Assembly (NCBI RefSeq): GCF_918797505.1
Contig: NC_092800.1
Location: forward strand, 28,294,914 to 28,358,913
Origin: Bemisia tabaci
Lineage: Eukaryota; Arthropoda; Insecta; Hemiptera; Aleyrodidae
Length of the DNA stretch: 64,000 nt
Reading direction: 5' to 3'
Shown: piece after piece, positions 11,510-23,551 of the stretch
Numbering within the stretch: the first letter of the stretch is position 1
Layout of the letters: the number at the start of each line of letters is the position of its first letter
Position numbers and translations under genes: made by a program
Notes under the pieces: generated by a model
Database searches by the model: none
The model's input: the letters and a program-made list of their open reading frames with translations, nothing else
Told to the model about the DNA's origin: nothing

Positions 11510-11731
11510 AAGGCCAAAGTTGGAACAAATCCACTAACTTCAATGACTTTCATAACAGTTGACCGTCTTTAATGAAAGTTGCGCATGTTCGAGTTATCGA
11601 GTTGGTGTGTTTTCGATACCAAGGTCAAAGTTGGAACAGACGTGATAACTTCAATGACCTTCATAAAAATTGACCGTCTTTAATGAAAGTTGCGCATTTT
11701 TGAGTTATCGAGTTGGTGTGTTTTCGATCTC
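11510..11731. repeat. Tandem duplication of a 111-bp unit
   Basis: Two adjacent copies (11510-11620 and 11621-11731) share AAGTTGGAACA, TTCAATGAC, TTGACCGTCTTTAATGAAAG and GAGTTATCGAGTTGGTGTGT, with about ten differences. Non-coding. Confidence 0.8.
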
Positions 11732-12432
11732 AATTCATTTTGTGTCAAAACGACATGCGATATATCGCATAGATTGGTTCCATTTTTTCAGCTACTTGTC
11801 ATTTTGTTTTCGAATTTTGAGATTGCGCTTCTCTTGTCATGAGATTAAAGAATTCATGAACCAAATTCGACAAAAAAATTCAACGTAATGAAGGCGTGAT
11901 TTTTTGGGGGAAAAAATATCGCATTAAAGGGCAGTTTCGATATCGGTATCAAAATTAAGTACCACTCTATCGATGGCCAAAGTGCGAAACCACGTATCTC
12001 TGTATATATGCAACGTTGCAGACTCCTTGTAAATTTTTTTTTCTTCGGAAAACCATTAATCGTAAGTTCTTGAAAACTCTCCTGATTTTTCCTGTCGGAC
12101 AGCCAAACACAATGTAAAAATTGTAAAGTGTAAGGTTAGCTTTTGTTTAGCGCTGCTGTAGTTTCTGCGAGAAAATAGGGTTCGTAAGAGATCCATCAGT
12201 CGAAGGTCCAACACATTCACGGTGCAAACTGCATTAAGTTCAACTGACCGCACCGATTATAGGTCACCGATCATTGGTGTTGAGCTAATCCGGGCCCTAC
12301 CCTCAACGCTCAGCACTTAACACAACATTCATCCATGCTTCTAGTAAGTCATTACCTCCTCCCACGAGATTAAAAATGTAGAATTTGCACATCACTCCGC
12401 GATTCCTGTGCTGTGCAACACATGCTCGATCT
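11732..12432. other. No gene or repeat recognised
   Basis: Short frames only, for example 12056-12253 minus, without motifs. Confidence 0.4.
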
Positions 12433-12590
12433 ACCAGTGGCGTGGCATGCTTTGCGATAAATCGATTACTCTGCCATTTAAGCCTATGGAAAAGGATCGA
12501 TAATCAGGGTGTTCACAACGTACACCCGATTCTTTACCATACCTGCAAATAGAGAAATATCGATAATCGAGCATTCACGTTCCCACGATC
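12433..12590. mobile_element. Family J MITE, copy 1
   Basis: Left end CCAGTGGCGTGGCATGCTTT, inner CGATAATCAGGGTGTTC, right part ATATCGATAATCGAGCATTC. The right terminus is eroded compared with the copy at 14652-14818. Confidence 0.65.
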
Positions 12591-13390
12591 TCTCAGTTGG
12601 GAAGAGCAGGTATATATCTAATAAAAAATTATCAAATTATTTATTATGTGAGTTTTAGAAATAAGTCAATATGAGTAAGAATGAATCTATAAAAAACTGT
12701 TCTGTGACATGTGCATTTAGTAAAACGAAAGAAGTTTGTAAATGAACTGATTTTTGGTGAAGGCAATCAAAATCTTGGTAGTGTCTACCATAATCTTACA
12801 AAATACCCACGACGCGACGTATAGTAAATACTACCGGAATTTTATTCCTTCCCGCAGAGATTTTACCTGGACTCAAAATCAAGTCGATTCATGATTTCCT
12901 TACCAATTTCTTTTCTGGGTGTGACTGATGCACTGACTGATATTTTATTTAGATTAATTTAAATTGTTGGGATTCTCCGGCGTCCGCAGAACAACCTGTC
13001 CATCGGTGTTGGTCAAGCGGTAGACGACCTACCGTACGGACTAGCCGCAAACCTCTGCATGACCTATTTTGTAATCAAACCCGGTGCCCATTACTCTTGC
13101 TCATATTCGTCCTGAACGTCCAATTTGCAGTTTTCGCTCATTAATCCATACCTTAACCGTTCCGCAATTTTTCACACGTGGCCTCTGCAAATAAAGTATC
13201 TGCAAGGAGCATCTGATTTTGATGAAGCGTAATCATGGCTTCCTCACGGACATCAGTCCGCGTCAGGTTCCTCCGCCGGTGAAATATGAGGAGAAGGGGT
13301 ATAATGACGCCTTCGGGCTCTTGAACGCAATCCGCGATGCCAGGTGGTTGCAGCTAGTGCTTGCTGTGCTGGAAAGAAGCCTTTTATCAG
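12591..13390. other. No gene or repeat recognised
   Basis: The frame at 13219-13509 runs into the following mobile element and has no family motif. Confidence 0.4.
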
Positions 13391-13618
13391 CACTGGAAAA
13401 AACAAACACATTGGATCTAGAGTCCAGACTTTTGAAAACATTGACAAGAAAAAGTACGCTTGATTCAATCAGATTTTTGCTTGAATCAAAACGAAATCCG
13501 CTTAAATGAAGAGGCTCGGATCTTGATTTAAGCTAAATTCTGATTAAATCAAGAGTACTTTTTCTTGTCGATGTTTTTAAGAGTCTGGATTCTAGATCCA
13601 ATGTGTTTTTTTCCAGTG
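13391..13618. mobile_element. Family C MITE, complete copy
   Basis: Ends CACTGGAAAAAACA and TTTTTTTCCAGTG. The arms contain GGATCTAGAGTCCAGACT and AGTACGCTTGATTCAATC with their complements; total 228 bases. Confidence 0.88.
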
Positions 13619-13773
13619 AGCTGTGCGAGGAAATAAAACAAAAGATTGTTACAATCTTTATTGTTGCAAAAATATGATTGTATTTTTTCGAGTGTGTCAC
13701 GTCCTTTTTATGAAGTACGTAAGATTAGCACGGATCGCCCATAATCAACCTTTATAGATCAGAATTCCATCAC

Positions 13774-14049
13774 CAGCGGGCCGATTATGGAAATTGATGG
13801 ACAAAGCCGTAGACAAAGAGGACGGAGGGAGTATTGAGCAATCCTATTGGTTGAGATGGGTAGTTCCCATCGACTAAGGGAAAAAATGATGGACTAACTA
13901 TTGGATCCATCGTGCGTCGCCGTCAGTATCATTATCTACCTCCTCTTTGTCCATTGCAATCATCCGCGTCCACCAATAGGATATCTCTTTATTCCTTTTG
14001 TCTTCTTTGTCTATAACTTTGTCTATCAATTTCAATAATCAACCCACTG
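13774..14049. mobile_element. Family K MITE, complete copy
   Basis: Left end CAGCGGGCCGATTATGGAAA and GACAAAGAGGACGG are inverted at the right (GTCTTCTTTGTCTATAAC ... CAACCCACTG). About 276 bases, non-coding. Confidence 0.75.
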
Positions 14050-14324
14050 CATGCTACGAGAAACCTAGGTGAAGATTAAATCGTTTTCTTCAGTCAAAAT
14101 AATCGCTCAAAGGGCAAAAAAGAATAAGATACACTCATATCAAGAGCACACGTCCACAAGTTTAAGGCTACGAATGATTTTAAAACACAAGCCACCAGCA
14201 AGCTAAATACGAATCCTAATTGTACATGATCTAACCTTTCTTGTCCACATTTTCCACCAACTCAGTCGGATGAAATGATTTGTAGCATGATACAAACCAA
14301 CCACGTACTCTGCGAACGTCATAA

Positions 14325-14410
14325 GCGCCAAACACCACTGGCGTTATTTTTCCTACCCGTGCGTTGAAGTCTCTCGCGCCGTCCTTACAACTCGACAGGT
14401 GATACCATTG
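14325..14410 (+). repeat. Dispersed repeat shared with 58720-58810
   Basis: GCCAAACACCACTGGCGTT, CTACCCGTGCGTTGAAGTCT and GATACCATTGTGCG occur in the same order near 58720-58810. Type unknown. Confidence 0.6.
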
Positions 14411-14464
14411 TGCGTCAAGCCTGGAGGCAAAAAGAGGTATGTCTGAGCGCCTTCGATTTTTTGC

Positions 14465-14501
14465 ATATGCAGTATGGACATCCCTGGAGCACGAATAGTT
14501 G
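14465..14501 (+). repeat. Short dispersed repeat (ACATCC...GCACGAATAGTTG)
   Basis: GGACATCCCTGGAGCACGAA here, with related blocks at 26867-26905 and 46048-46085, all preceded by a CGCCTTC-rich leader. It may be the 3' end of a SINE- or LINE-like element. Confidence 0.45.
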
Positions 14502-14651
14502 CGTCATTAGTTGCAAGATCGTCGTACTATGTGTTCCCTCTAATGAGTCACCGCTCTTTAAGCGCCAGTTCCAGGCACAAAGACTAGAGACTTCAAGAAG
14601 GCTGATCGATGGATCTATTCACTGTTTGCCTTCCAAAGATTGTCGACCCAA

Positions 14652-14818
14652 CCAGTGGCGAGGCGTCAATGATCCATTATCGATATTTCCCTATTTAAGC
14701 TGTGGTAGAGAATCCATTATTCGGGTTTTCGCTGCGAACACCCTAAAATCGATCCTATTCTATAGGTTTAAATGGTAGATCAATTATTGATACATCGCAA
14801 AGCACGCCACGCTACTGG
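14652..14818. mobile_element. Family J MITE, copy 2 (complete, inverted)
   Basis: Ends CCAGTGGCGAGGCGTC and AAAGCACGCCACGCTACTGG, 167 bases, containing ATCGATATTTCCC and AAATCGATCC. Opposite orientation to the copy at 12433. Confidence 0.75.
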
Positions 14819-14999
14819 ACCCCACTATCTTCGAAGGTGACCGATGTGCCCGGAACACGTCATAGATCAGATCTTGAAATTTTCATGTAATTTTGTGCAG
14901 AAATGGCTGATAAATTGAAGAATTAGTGCCAGTTTCTGGGCCCCAGCTTTTGTCGCCAGTTATCATTTGGCGAATCTAAGCGTTGACTATCGGAAGTAC

Positions 15000-15046
15000 T
15001 TCAAGCGCTCAGCCGATAGGGAGCTCTTTTTGATTTTAACCTGCCT
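15000..15046 (+). mobile_element. Family D end fragment
   Basis: TCAAGCGCTCAGCCGATAGG followed by CTTTTTGATTTTAACCTGCC is the inverted counterpart of 16376-16422. Only one end is present here. Confidence 0.5.
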
Positions 15047-15060
15047 CAATAATTCTAATA

Positions 15061-15270
15061 TACAGGGTGATCCAAAAGTCCCTTCCACCCCCTTTAACTT
15101 TTTACCTAATTGAGGTAAAGATTTGAAACTTGGGGGATGTTCCTAGGTCAAAGGGAGCTACTTTTTTGCCCCCCTATTCTCCTTATAATTTACTCTACAA
15201 CTGTAAGGCCTCACAAATACATTTTCTCTGTTCGCAACAGCATTCTAAGGGATGAATCCCCACTTCTCGA
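15061..15270 (+). mobile_element. Possible transposon end (ACAGGGTGATCCAAAAGTCC)
   Basis: The start, TACAGGGTGATCCAAAAGTC, resembles termini common among arthropod transposons and some retroelements. No opposite end was found, so this may be a truncated piece. Confidence 0.35.
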
Positions 15271-15720
15271 GTTCCGGATCAACATCATATTTTCCCCCGT
15301 AGTTCTTCGCGTGTAAGACGCACGCGTTCGAACTTCGAAGGCATCGGACTCCAGGCAACTTTCCCTGCCTGCGGACTTACCTCGCTGAGGAAAACCGACC
15401 CACGGCCAAGGAACCATGAGCCCTACGTCGTCCATTTCTCCGGGCATCACGCCGCTCATCCTCAGACAAGTCTCGGCCGGGCCCGGCCGAGTCCGTCCAA
15501 TTTTCTGCGAAGCCTCGAGCGGCGGCCGAGAGCCGGGCACTTTGCGGTTGCCCTAAAAAGAATTGAGCCGATCCGGGCTGCGCGCGCGGCGGCCGGCCAA
15601 TTGCGCGGGTTTTTCTAGGACTCGCGCGCGGACCCGGACCGCAAACAACCGTCAGCGGGGCCCCGGGCTCTGTGACTGGACGCGCCGCGCCGCGCTGGAC
15701 TGGTGATCGCTCGGATGATG
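15270..15720. other. CpG-rich island
   Basis: GCGCGCGGCGGCCGGCC-like sequence and dense CpG. The open frame at 15211-15540 (minus) has no domain I recognise. Candidate promoter or untranslated exon of an unannotated gene. Confidence 0.3.
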
Positions 15721-15754
15721 TTGTTCAACTCGTCCCACCACCCCGCCACTCTCC

Positions 15755-15850
15755 TATTCTGCCGTGATAGCGAATACTAGGGGGCTATGCCCCCTGGCCG
15801 CTTCGCGGCCCAACCCCCAGTGGGCGCTTCGCCCTCTCTTAGGCCCGCTT
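15755..15850. repeat. Cluster of short GC palindromes
   Basis: GGGGGCTATGCCCCC and GGCCGCTTCGCGGCC follow CTGCCGTGATAGCGAA, an end also seen at 58406-58524. Similar GCGAAGCGCTTCGG sequence lies at 38075-38095. Such clusters mark the ends of some repeat families, but I cannot name this one. Confidence 0.5.
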
Positions 15851-15891
15851 CGACAAAAGAACGACAAAAAAAATGAAAAGATTTTCATACA

Positions 15892-16588
15892 CTGGAAAAA
15901 AAATACATTGGATCTAGAGTCCAGACTCTTAAAAACATTGACAAGAAAAATCAAGCGGGAAAGTTCTAATACTGTCGTATTAGAAAAGCGCTCAGGTGTT
16001 AGTAAATGTATTTAGTGGAGAAAGGAAGTATAAACTCCGTCGACTTGGCTGGGAAATGGAAATAAAGCATCAGCTGATATCAAAAAAGGTTACCCAGGAA
16101 ACCGTAAACGCGTATTTTTGTTTCCCGAAAATGAGCTCACCGTTGAGCTTATCAGGCGCATTTTTTTAGGCTTCATTTGAGTTCAACGATCCATTTCGAT
16201 AAGAATTACTCTACCGCTAGACAAACGATCGAAACTACCTGCGCATTACGTTAAAAGCATAAAATACAATTTTCACAGCTTTATTTATTTTAAAAATGGA
16301 CCCCCCCCCCAAAAAGCCTACACATCGATGAACTGGTGCACCATTTAAACGCATTAGCACTAGTATACTAGTACTCAGAGGCAAGTCGAAATCAAAAAGC
16401 GCTGCCTATCGACTGAGCGCTTAATACTCTTGATTCAATCGGATTTTTGCTTAGATCAAGAACCAAGCCTCTTAATTTGAGCGGATTTCCTTTTGATTTA
16501 AGCAACAATCTGATTGAATCAAGAGTATTTTTCTTGTCAATGTGTTCAAGAGTCTGGATTCTAGATCCAATGTGCCTTTTTTCCAGTG
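15892..16588. mobile_element. Family C MITE split by a 474-bp insertion
   Basis: The left half, 15892-15950, stops at GACAAGAAAAA. The right half resumes at 16425 with TACTCTTGATTCAATC, the exact continuation of the consensus. The intervening 15951-16424 carries inverted AAGCGCTCAG / CTGAGCGCTT (family D). Confidence 0.75.
15987..16422. mobile_element. Family D element inside family C
   Basis: Inverted ends AAGCGCTCAG and CTGAGCGCTT. The inside contains CATCAGCTGATATC and GGTTACCCAGGAAACC, which recur at 35935-35975. Confidence 0.55.
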
Positions 16589-16604
16589 TACCCGACTCTC
16601 ATTT

Positions 16605-16720
16605 GAACGTATTTCTGTCAAACGGAACTATGTGCATTATGGCCCTGTTATGCATATATTCTCATGGGTTTCAGGGCTCATGTTTTAACGCACACAGTTC
16701 CGTTTGGCAGAAATACGTCC
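16605..16720. mobile_element. Family L MITE, copy 1
   Basis: Inverted ends GAACGTATTTCTGTCAAACG and CGTTTGGCAGAAATACGTCC, 116 bases. Other copies at 41463-41590 and, degenerate, 34906-35112. Confidence 0.75.
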
Positions 16721-17120
16721 ATTTGTTCAATCTTTCTCTGGCCGGGAGTGATTGAAGCAATAAAAATCAAATAAGAAAACCGTCAATTATTTCAAACTTC
16801 AGGCCGATACTGAAACGAAAGGAAACGAACAGAACGGAGCGTTTCGTTACTTTTGGGGAGTCTGTAATAAAGGAGCATACCTTTAATTCACTTATCTTAC
16901 CCTATACTAACAGACCGATTCCCCATATCACAAGAATATTACACAAAATATTGCGAACTTGGCTCTCTAAGCAATTTCAGTTGAAGAAATAAGGTTTTTT
17001 TTTCGTGCAAATTCTACATTTCTCTTAAGGATTCACCTGAAAAATGATCCTGTCGAATATTTCCTAAATTTTGTAAACTTTCTCAATTGGAAATATCGTT
17101 GAACCTCTCACAGCCATCAT

Positions 17121-17914
17121 AGAGGGGGAAAAAGGAGGTGTTTGCATCTGGAGGATTGTTTACCCTGTGACGTAGGTCGGCACAGGTACTCCAGCAAAAT
17201 ACGGAATTCGGAGTATGAAAAATGGACCATTACATCGATTTCCTTGGTTAAATCAACTCATGATATAATTTCAAACACGTTATACAGAATGACTTTATTC
17301 CATGAACTACACAATGGAGATGCTGCATGTGTGAGGAATTTGCGATTTGACTGTTGATTCTTACGTAAAAGTTAGCTAGAAACACAATGGTGCCACTGGT
17401 TTTCTCTGAAATTAACTCCCAAGCTCAAAAAAAGCTCTCAAGTTAAGGCCGAAATGGAGGAGATATTCCACGCTACCCTGAGAATCCACCTCTACATCAA
17501 GACAAACTCTACATGCGAAGATAGGGAGTAAATACATTGACAGGGCTGCCACTTTATTTGGGGACTCCACAACTGAAAACACGGCAACCCTGTCAATGTA
17601 TTTGCTCCCTATCTTTGCATGGAGAGTTTGTCTTGATGTAGAGGTGGACTCTCAGGATAGCGTGGGATATCCCCTCCATTTTGGCCTCAACTTGAGAGCT
17701 TTTTTTGAGCTTGGGAAATGATTTCAGGGAAAACCAGTGGCACTATCGTGTTTCTCGCAAACTTTTACGTGAAAATCACTAGTCAAATCGCAAATTCCTC
17801 ACACATGCAACATCTCCATTTCCAAGAAAATGGATGATAAAAATCGTCCGTACCGACCTGCGTCATCAAAAAAATCCAAGACGTCCGAAATGCAAACACC
17901 TCCCTTTTTTTCTC
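17121..17914. mobile_element. Fold-back element, about 790 bp
   Basis: An imperfect long palindrome centred near 17565. The outer arms read AAAGGAGGTGTTTGCA and TGCAAACACCTCCC. The inner arms are nearly perfect, for example CAAGACAAACTCTACATGC against GCATGGAGAGTTTGTCTTG. No transposase remnant seen. Confidence 0.75.
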
Positions 17915-19817
17915 TACGCATACAGTCATACTGCACTAGAGAATCTCTACAATGACTGCACGTCCACACCGATCAATAAATCAATCACTCCCCCGTCTAC
18001 ATTCACTGATCCGAGGTAAACGCAGGTCAGCAAGTTGACACGTAAGAATGGGATCTAAATCATAGAGGCTGTGAACAGCTCGTACTCGCAAGAATGCTCA
18101 CCGCAAGATGCCTGGCAAGGCTAGCCGCGCGCCTCTGGCTTTAAAGTTAGAACAGAAACGCATTATATTAGAGATAACTTAGGACAAAGAACTTAATTTA
18201 ATCTCAACTTCCTCTAATACTACTGTAAGTTAAAAAAGTCGGTATGGGGAATTATTTCTAAATGGGACCTTCGAGGTTGAAAAATCAACTCAACTTGTGT
18301 ATGATAAAATCTTGTGCACCGTATAGGAAAAATCTTCAATTTTAGGAAATGAGTTCACTTTTGATTTCAAGTTCCTAGATTCGCAAGATTTTCCAGTTTT
18401 TCTGAAGGCATGTCGAGACCAGTGATTTTCGAGGTTATGTTTGGAGTAATTTTTATTCATTACACAATGCATCTTTATGATTTAAAATCACATGGAGGTA
18501 CAGTTAAGTTCCTTAAACATATCAAACAGCCTTCAAATAGCAGAAAAGTCCAAATAAATAATTTCAAAGAAAAAACTCTCAAAAATCCAGCTAAAATATC
18601 CAAGTCGAGGAACCTTTTTCTCTTTTTTTCCTTTTCTTCACGCAAAAACGTTGTCTTGCTTTTTAAAAGTTTTGTTTCACTTTATATTTTGTACATTTTA
18701 ACGAAATTTCTACACACATTTTATGTAAAATTTTAGTCTCTCGTTTTGCAAATTTTGCAGTTCACAGTGTATAGCGTCAATGTGGGTGATCAATGGAATT
18801 TAACTCAATTTTAACGCTAATTGGTTTTTATGATTTTTTTTTTTTCAAATGTAGTCCATGTCGAGGTTGAATCTAGCCCATCCTAACCTCCTCTAATAAT
18901 GCATCCCTAATAACTCAATTTCACTTTGAATAGTTTGTTGAACAATTAATAATACTCAGATAGGTGATTCCTATCTTAACGCCCTAAAATCCGTGACGCT
19001 CTAGAGGAGAGAAGGGGTCGAAAACAGCGTCACGCCGTTTTGTATTTACGAGTTAAAAGATAGGGACCTACGTCAAAAAAACGTTACACGGAGGGTGTAA
19101 AAAATGCCAAAAATGTGCTTTCGTAATTTACGGACGGACCCTTGATGAAAGCACGTAATATTATGATGAATGTTGGAGGGATGATTAAAAGTGACATCGC
19201 AAGATCAGTTAAAAATGAGAAAGAATAGTCACTTAGGCTTACATCAACCTCTGAGCCTGAGCTCTGAGTTAAAAATAAGTGGTTTATGCTTTGCCGCTGT
19301 GTGTGCCTTCAATTTTCCTCTACACCACTTATTATACGCTTGTGTGTATCGATGCAACCGACAGGGGCCATCTTAAGACTTTACAAGTCAACGCTCGACG
19401 TTGATTTGGGAAGAGGGATACAATTCTTCATCGTATTTAATTTTTATTTTATGACGTCCTCGTGTTCAACTATTTCTTTCTTTCTTATTTCTGAAGACGC
19501 ACAAAGCTGCCATGATAAGGAACTTTAATAGGACTTTGCCGGTATCTAATAGGAACCCATCAAGTCACATTTAAAAATATTTTTAAAAAATGGACGGAAA
19601 TAAAATTGAATTCAGAGGAGTTTTGAAATCAGCTAGTTGTGAATTTTCACCTTTAAAAAATTCAGATTAAAAAAAAAAAATATGTTGGCCGTGGAAAATT
19701 CAATAAAATCAGTTCCCAACATCTAGTCTTATGAAATTTAAAACTTTGAAACTCTTTTTCTTGATTCAAATTTGATGTGGCCTTATGCATTCCTGCTGAA
19801 ATTTGTCTATCTAAATC
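17915..19817. other. No gene recognised
   Basis: AT-rich. Frames such as 18410-18736 are low-complexity and lack motifs. Confidence 0.4.
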
Positions 19818-19956
19818 ATATGGACCACATTTTGCAATTAGGAATTACAATCTCTGGCTCAAGTTAGAAAAAACGTTTTACCATTTGAATCCTCGTTGTA
19901 TATTTGCGTATGAGCCAGAAATTATAGTTTCTAATTGCAACATGAAGTCCATGTGT
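19818..19956. mobile_element. Family I MITE, copy 2
   Basis: ATATGGACCACATTTTGCAA on the left and an eroded complement (TTGCAACATGAAGTCCAT) on the right. Confidence 0.65.
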
Positions 19957-22824
19957 ACTAGGATTTGAAGAGCATTAAATTGATTCCAATTTACAATGAG
20001 GAAGTATACATTTTTTGGCTCATCCATAAAAACTTTTACCTGCATGCATGGGAAAACTAATGGCTCTAACGTTGTCTTTAAATTGAGCCGGGAAGTGTAG
20101 TTCTCGATCGCAAAATTTGGTCATAAGAGGTCATAAGAAACGGGAAATGATCATAAGAAGAGGAAATGTCATAAGAGGTTGACAAAAAAGAAAAATGCCA
20201 GTTATCATTCTTGATCAACAGTTTATATCTCGCTAATTGTAAACTATACAATATTTTTACGTACACACAAAATAGAATAAATTAAAAACAATGATGAACA
20301 AAACAGTATTTGCGATTAATTTATCAGTGCTGCACGCTGAATGAACCACAGAATATTTTAGAAGAATTTTAACGATTCAGTCACTGGATTTTTTATATTT
20401 TTTGTTTTCTTACAAATAACTTGAGCACTACAAATACGCCTTCTCTTTGTCCAGAGAGTGTACCGTTAAATTCGATTTCAACTCTACTTACACGCCTGCT
20501 AGGGCCAGCTTCATTTTAAGTATCACGCGAATGCAATCAACATCAATACATGAGCACTACCACTCACAAGCTGATTCACTCGAGTTTCATTTTTAATCGA
20601 CAATGGGGTTGCAGTGATCCCGATTTTGATGTCGATGAATTCAAGTGTGAAATGCATTTTGAAATAAAGCCCAAAGCTATAAGTAGACTGATTGTTTCAC
20701 TAAATGAGTGTTCATTTCATATTTTTGAAATATAACCATAAAAACAAACATGATTTTATCAGCCCATTTCTTACTGTTCTAAATGAATGCTGAGCCATTT
20801 TTAACGTCAGAAGAAATGGGGATCAAAAAGATATTGACAATTTATATACAAGAAGTGTTAATTTAACACAAACATTACGAAATTACCGTCAAGGCTACGC
20901 ACTCTAACTAAAACATCTAGAAGACTCTCAAATACTTAAAAAGTTCAGATTAATCTAATACTAAGACTTCTGGTTGAAGAACCGTCATCGAACGTTTCCA
21001 AAGTGATCGAATCCGGTTTTGCAGCGCATCGTCACTGCGAGAACCCTGCATTTATTTGTTATAAACATGAGATAAACATAATCCTAATGGTAAAACGAAC
21101 AAAATGGCATTACAAAGTTGTTTGTTCGAAGTCTGTTTGCGTATATACATGGATGAAAATAACATGACCTACTTGAATTGATTAACTAATTAAGCGATGA
21201 TCTGATCAATATGCTGATTAAATTTTTAATCAAATAATTTGAATCTTTTCGGGGAAAGTTCGACCGTGTTAATTTATGGTGCGTCGAGCGTGGGTTACTT
21301 TTATCCCAAAATCAAAACAGCCTAAAAATAATTTGAAAGTTCCTAGATATAGGTACGTTTATGGCACTATTTAACAAAAATTTACAACTTAAAAAAAGAA
21401 AATAAAAAAATTAACACAGTCCGCGTTTGAATTGTGGAAAAATGTACAAGGTATTCGGTCATGGAATTTTAGTTAAATTTTTTTGCAAAAGAAAAATAAT
21501 TTTCTCCTGATAAGGAAATGGGATTAAACCTTTTAAAGTTTTCAATTCATGAAAGCCATTTTGTTGAAAAACTCGGTCAAAACTTAGAACTTAGCATAAA
21601 ATCAACGGCCTAAATGGAAACTGTATGGTTTGCAACAAGGAAACCAGTTCCAACGTAAAAATATATAATACGAATATACTATAGATCATGCACCTTCGCA
21701 AATGAGAAAATACAGTAAATAGAGATAGCAAGTTTTTTACAGAGAAACATACATAACTTACTCTCCATTTCCAATTCAGCACGCGCCTTTGACGAGCGCA
21801 AGTGGAATGATAGGCACAGCAGAATTATTTTGTAAGGTAATATCAATGCAGATATTTAAATAATAATTAAATCAATCTAGGTATACACAAAAAAAGAATG
21901 GTTGTGGTTACTAGATGTCTACCTGTGTAGTCTCAAGAAAAACTAGTCGGCGGTTCTATACTCACCACTAGTGTTGCAACCAAAAAAGCAATATGTATAA
22001 TTAAGACTTGAGACTTACTGATTTAAGCTAGACAGTATAATAGTCCTTACCATTCTTTTAAAACGTGTACACTTCGATATATGGCAGTTGAGCATTTTGT
22101 TGGCCACAAATAGTCATGACCGCGGGGACTTCAGATTTTTTCTCCGGAGCTATGTGAATGCGAATTTCAGTCATTTGGTGCAACGCTCTTTGGGACTAAA
22201 TTAGTGTGATACCTATGAATTATAAACACAAACGAGAAATGGTAGTTTTTCTTGAGGTAGAGCTCCTTCATCACAGCTAAATTAGTAGCCAAAAAATGTT
22301 TTCCATACCCACTATCAAATCCATTTTTCATTAGAAAATGCCTTTAGACTAACTTTCATATCAATGCAGTATGGTGTGAACCAAAGCATTTTCTATCATC
22401 TAAAATGGATAGAGAATGTGTTGACCTTTGGCAGTTTTTTCAAACCTGAATACTGAATCAGGTTAACATATTCGACGGAAGTTCTGGAAAAAACAACCAA
22501 GGACTTGGAAATAAGAGTACTTTAAAAAATCTGGTAAAATTTTCCGGAACTTCTGTCTTTGATACAATCATCAATAACCTCGAACGTTCCAAACTTACGT
22601 CACACGCAGGAATTGATCAGTTGATCTGTATTGAAATTTTGTATTCGTCGATCGGGTAAGACAGGATAGAGCAGACATAGACAAGAATGGAGTCATGTGA
22701 TTGGTCATGCAGTTTTATCAATCGTCCCTCTCTCGTGCCTTGCCGGGCGGTGTCGGTGACAAACTATCGGTGATTTAAGGGGTGTCTTTAATTTCTCACT
22801 GATACCATACGACAAAGAGGACGG
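19957..22824. other. No gene recognised; two weak hairpins
   Basis: GACGGAAGTTCTGGAAAA (22471) pairs with TTTTCCGGAACTTCTGTC (to 22556). A weaker pair lies at 22315-22410. Otherwise featureless AT-rich DNA. Confidence 0.4.
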
Positions 22825-23069
22825 TACTGTCATGCTTAGGAAAAACGCCGTATTTGCCAAAGGCGTTGCCACATTTCCTTTCGTAAAACGCAAATCCTGA
22901 TAAATTTATGAATATTTTTCACCCATCTTTTCAGATAATTTAGTTCACCATTTTACCTAAAAATTTTGAAAATTTAAAGGAAAAATATTCATAACTTTCC
23001 TAAAAAATGAACATTTTATTTAAGGAAATTTGGTGACTCTCGAATGTTCTTCCTCAGCACGGCAGAATA
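22825..23069. mobile_element. Family A MITE, copy 3
   Basis: Ends TACTGTCATGCTTAGG and CCTCAGCACGGCAGAATA; internal arms conserved. Just downstream of the peroxidase gene. Confidence 0.8.
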
Positions 23070-23098
23070 AGAGATGAAGCTGACCAATCACACAGCTC

Positions 23099-23357
23099 CA
23101 TTCTGCCGTGCTAAGAAAGAACGTCGTATGAACATTCAAGAGTTACCAAATTTCCATTAATAAAATGTTTATTTATGAGGAAAATTATGAATATTTTTCC
23201 TTTAAAATTTCGGGCACTTTAGATCAAAATACAAAGAATATTCCCTGAAAAATTGGAAGAAAAATATTCGTAAGTTTACCAGGTAATTTGTGTTTTATCG
23301 AAGAAAATTTGGCAACGCCGAAGGTTCATGAGGCGTTTTTTCTTAGCACGGCAGTAT
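23099..23357. mobile_element. Family A MITE, copy 4
   Basis: Ends ATTCTGCCGTGCTAAGAA and CTTAGCACGGCAGTAT, 259 bases. It contains the candidate polyadenylation word on the minus strand. Confidence 0.85.
23168..23173 (-). promoter_or_regulatory. Possible polyadenylation signal AATAAA
   Basis: On the minus strand AATAAA lies about 380 bases after the peroxidase stop codon. It falls inside a family A element (23099-23357), so the mobile element may supply the gene's 3' end. Many AATAAA words occur by chance in such AT-rich DNA, so this is weak. Confidence 0.25.
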
Positions 23358-23551
23358 TCCTGTATCGTGTTTTATCTTGTCTTACCCGATCAACTTACAC
23401 ACAATTTCAACAATCGCTCATAACGGAAACCTGCATTCAACGGACTACATCCGATTCCGTCATGACAGGTGCCGCCGTGTGATTTCTACGTGTGGGAGGA
23501 TTCCTTTCTGTCAACATGGATGACGTCACCTTGGACAAGATCACCGAGGGT

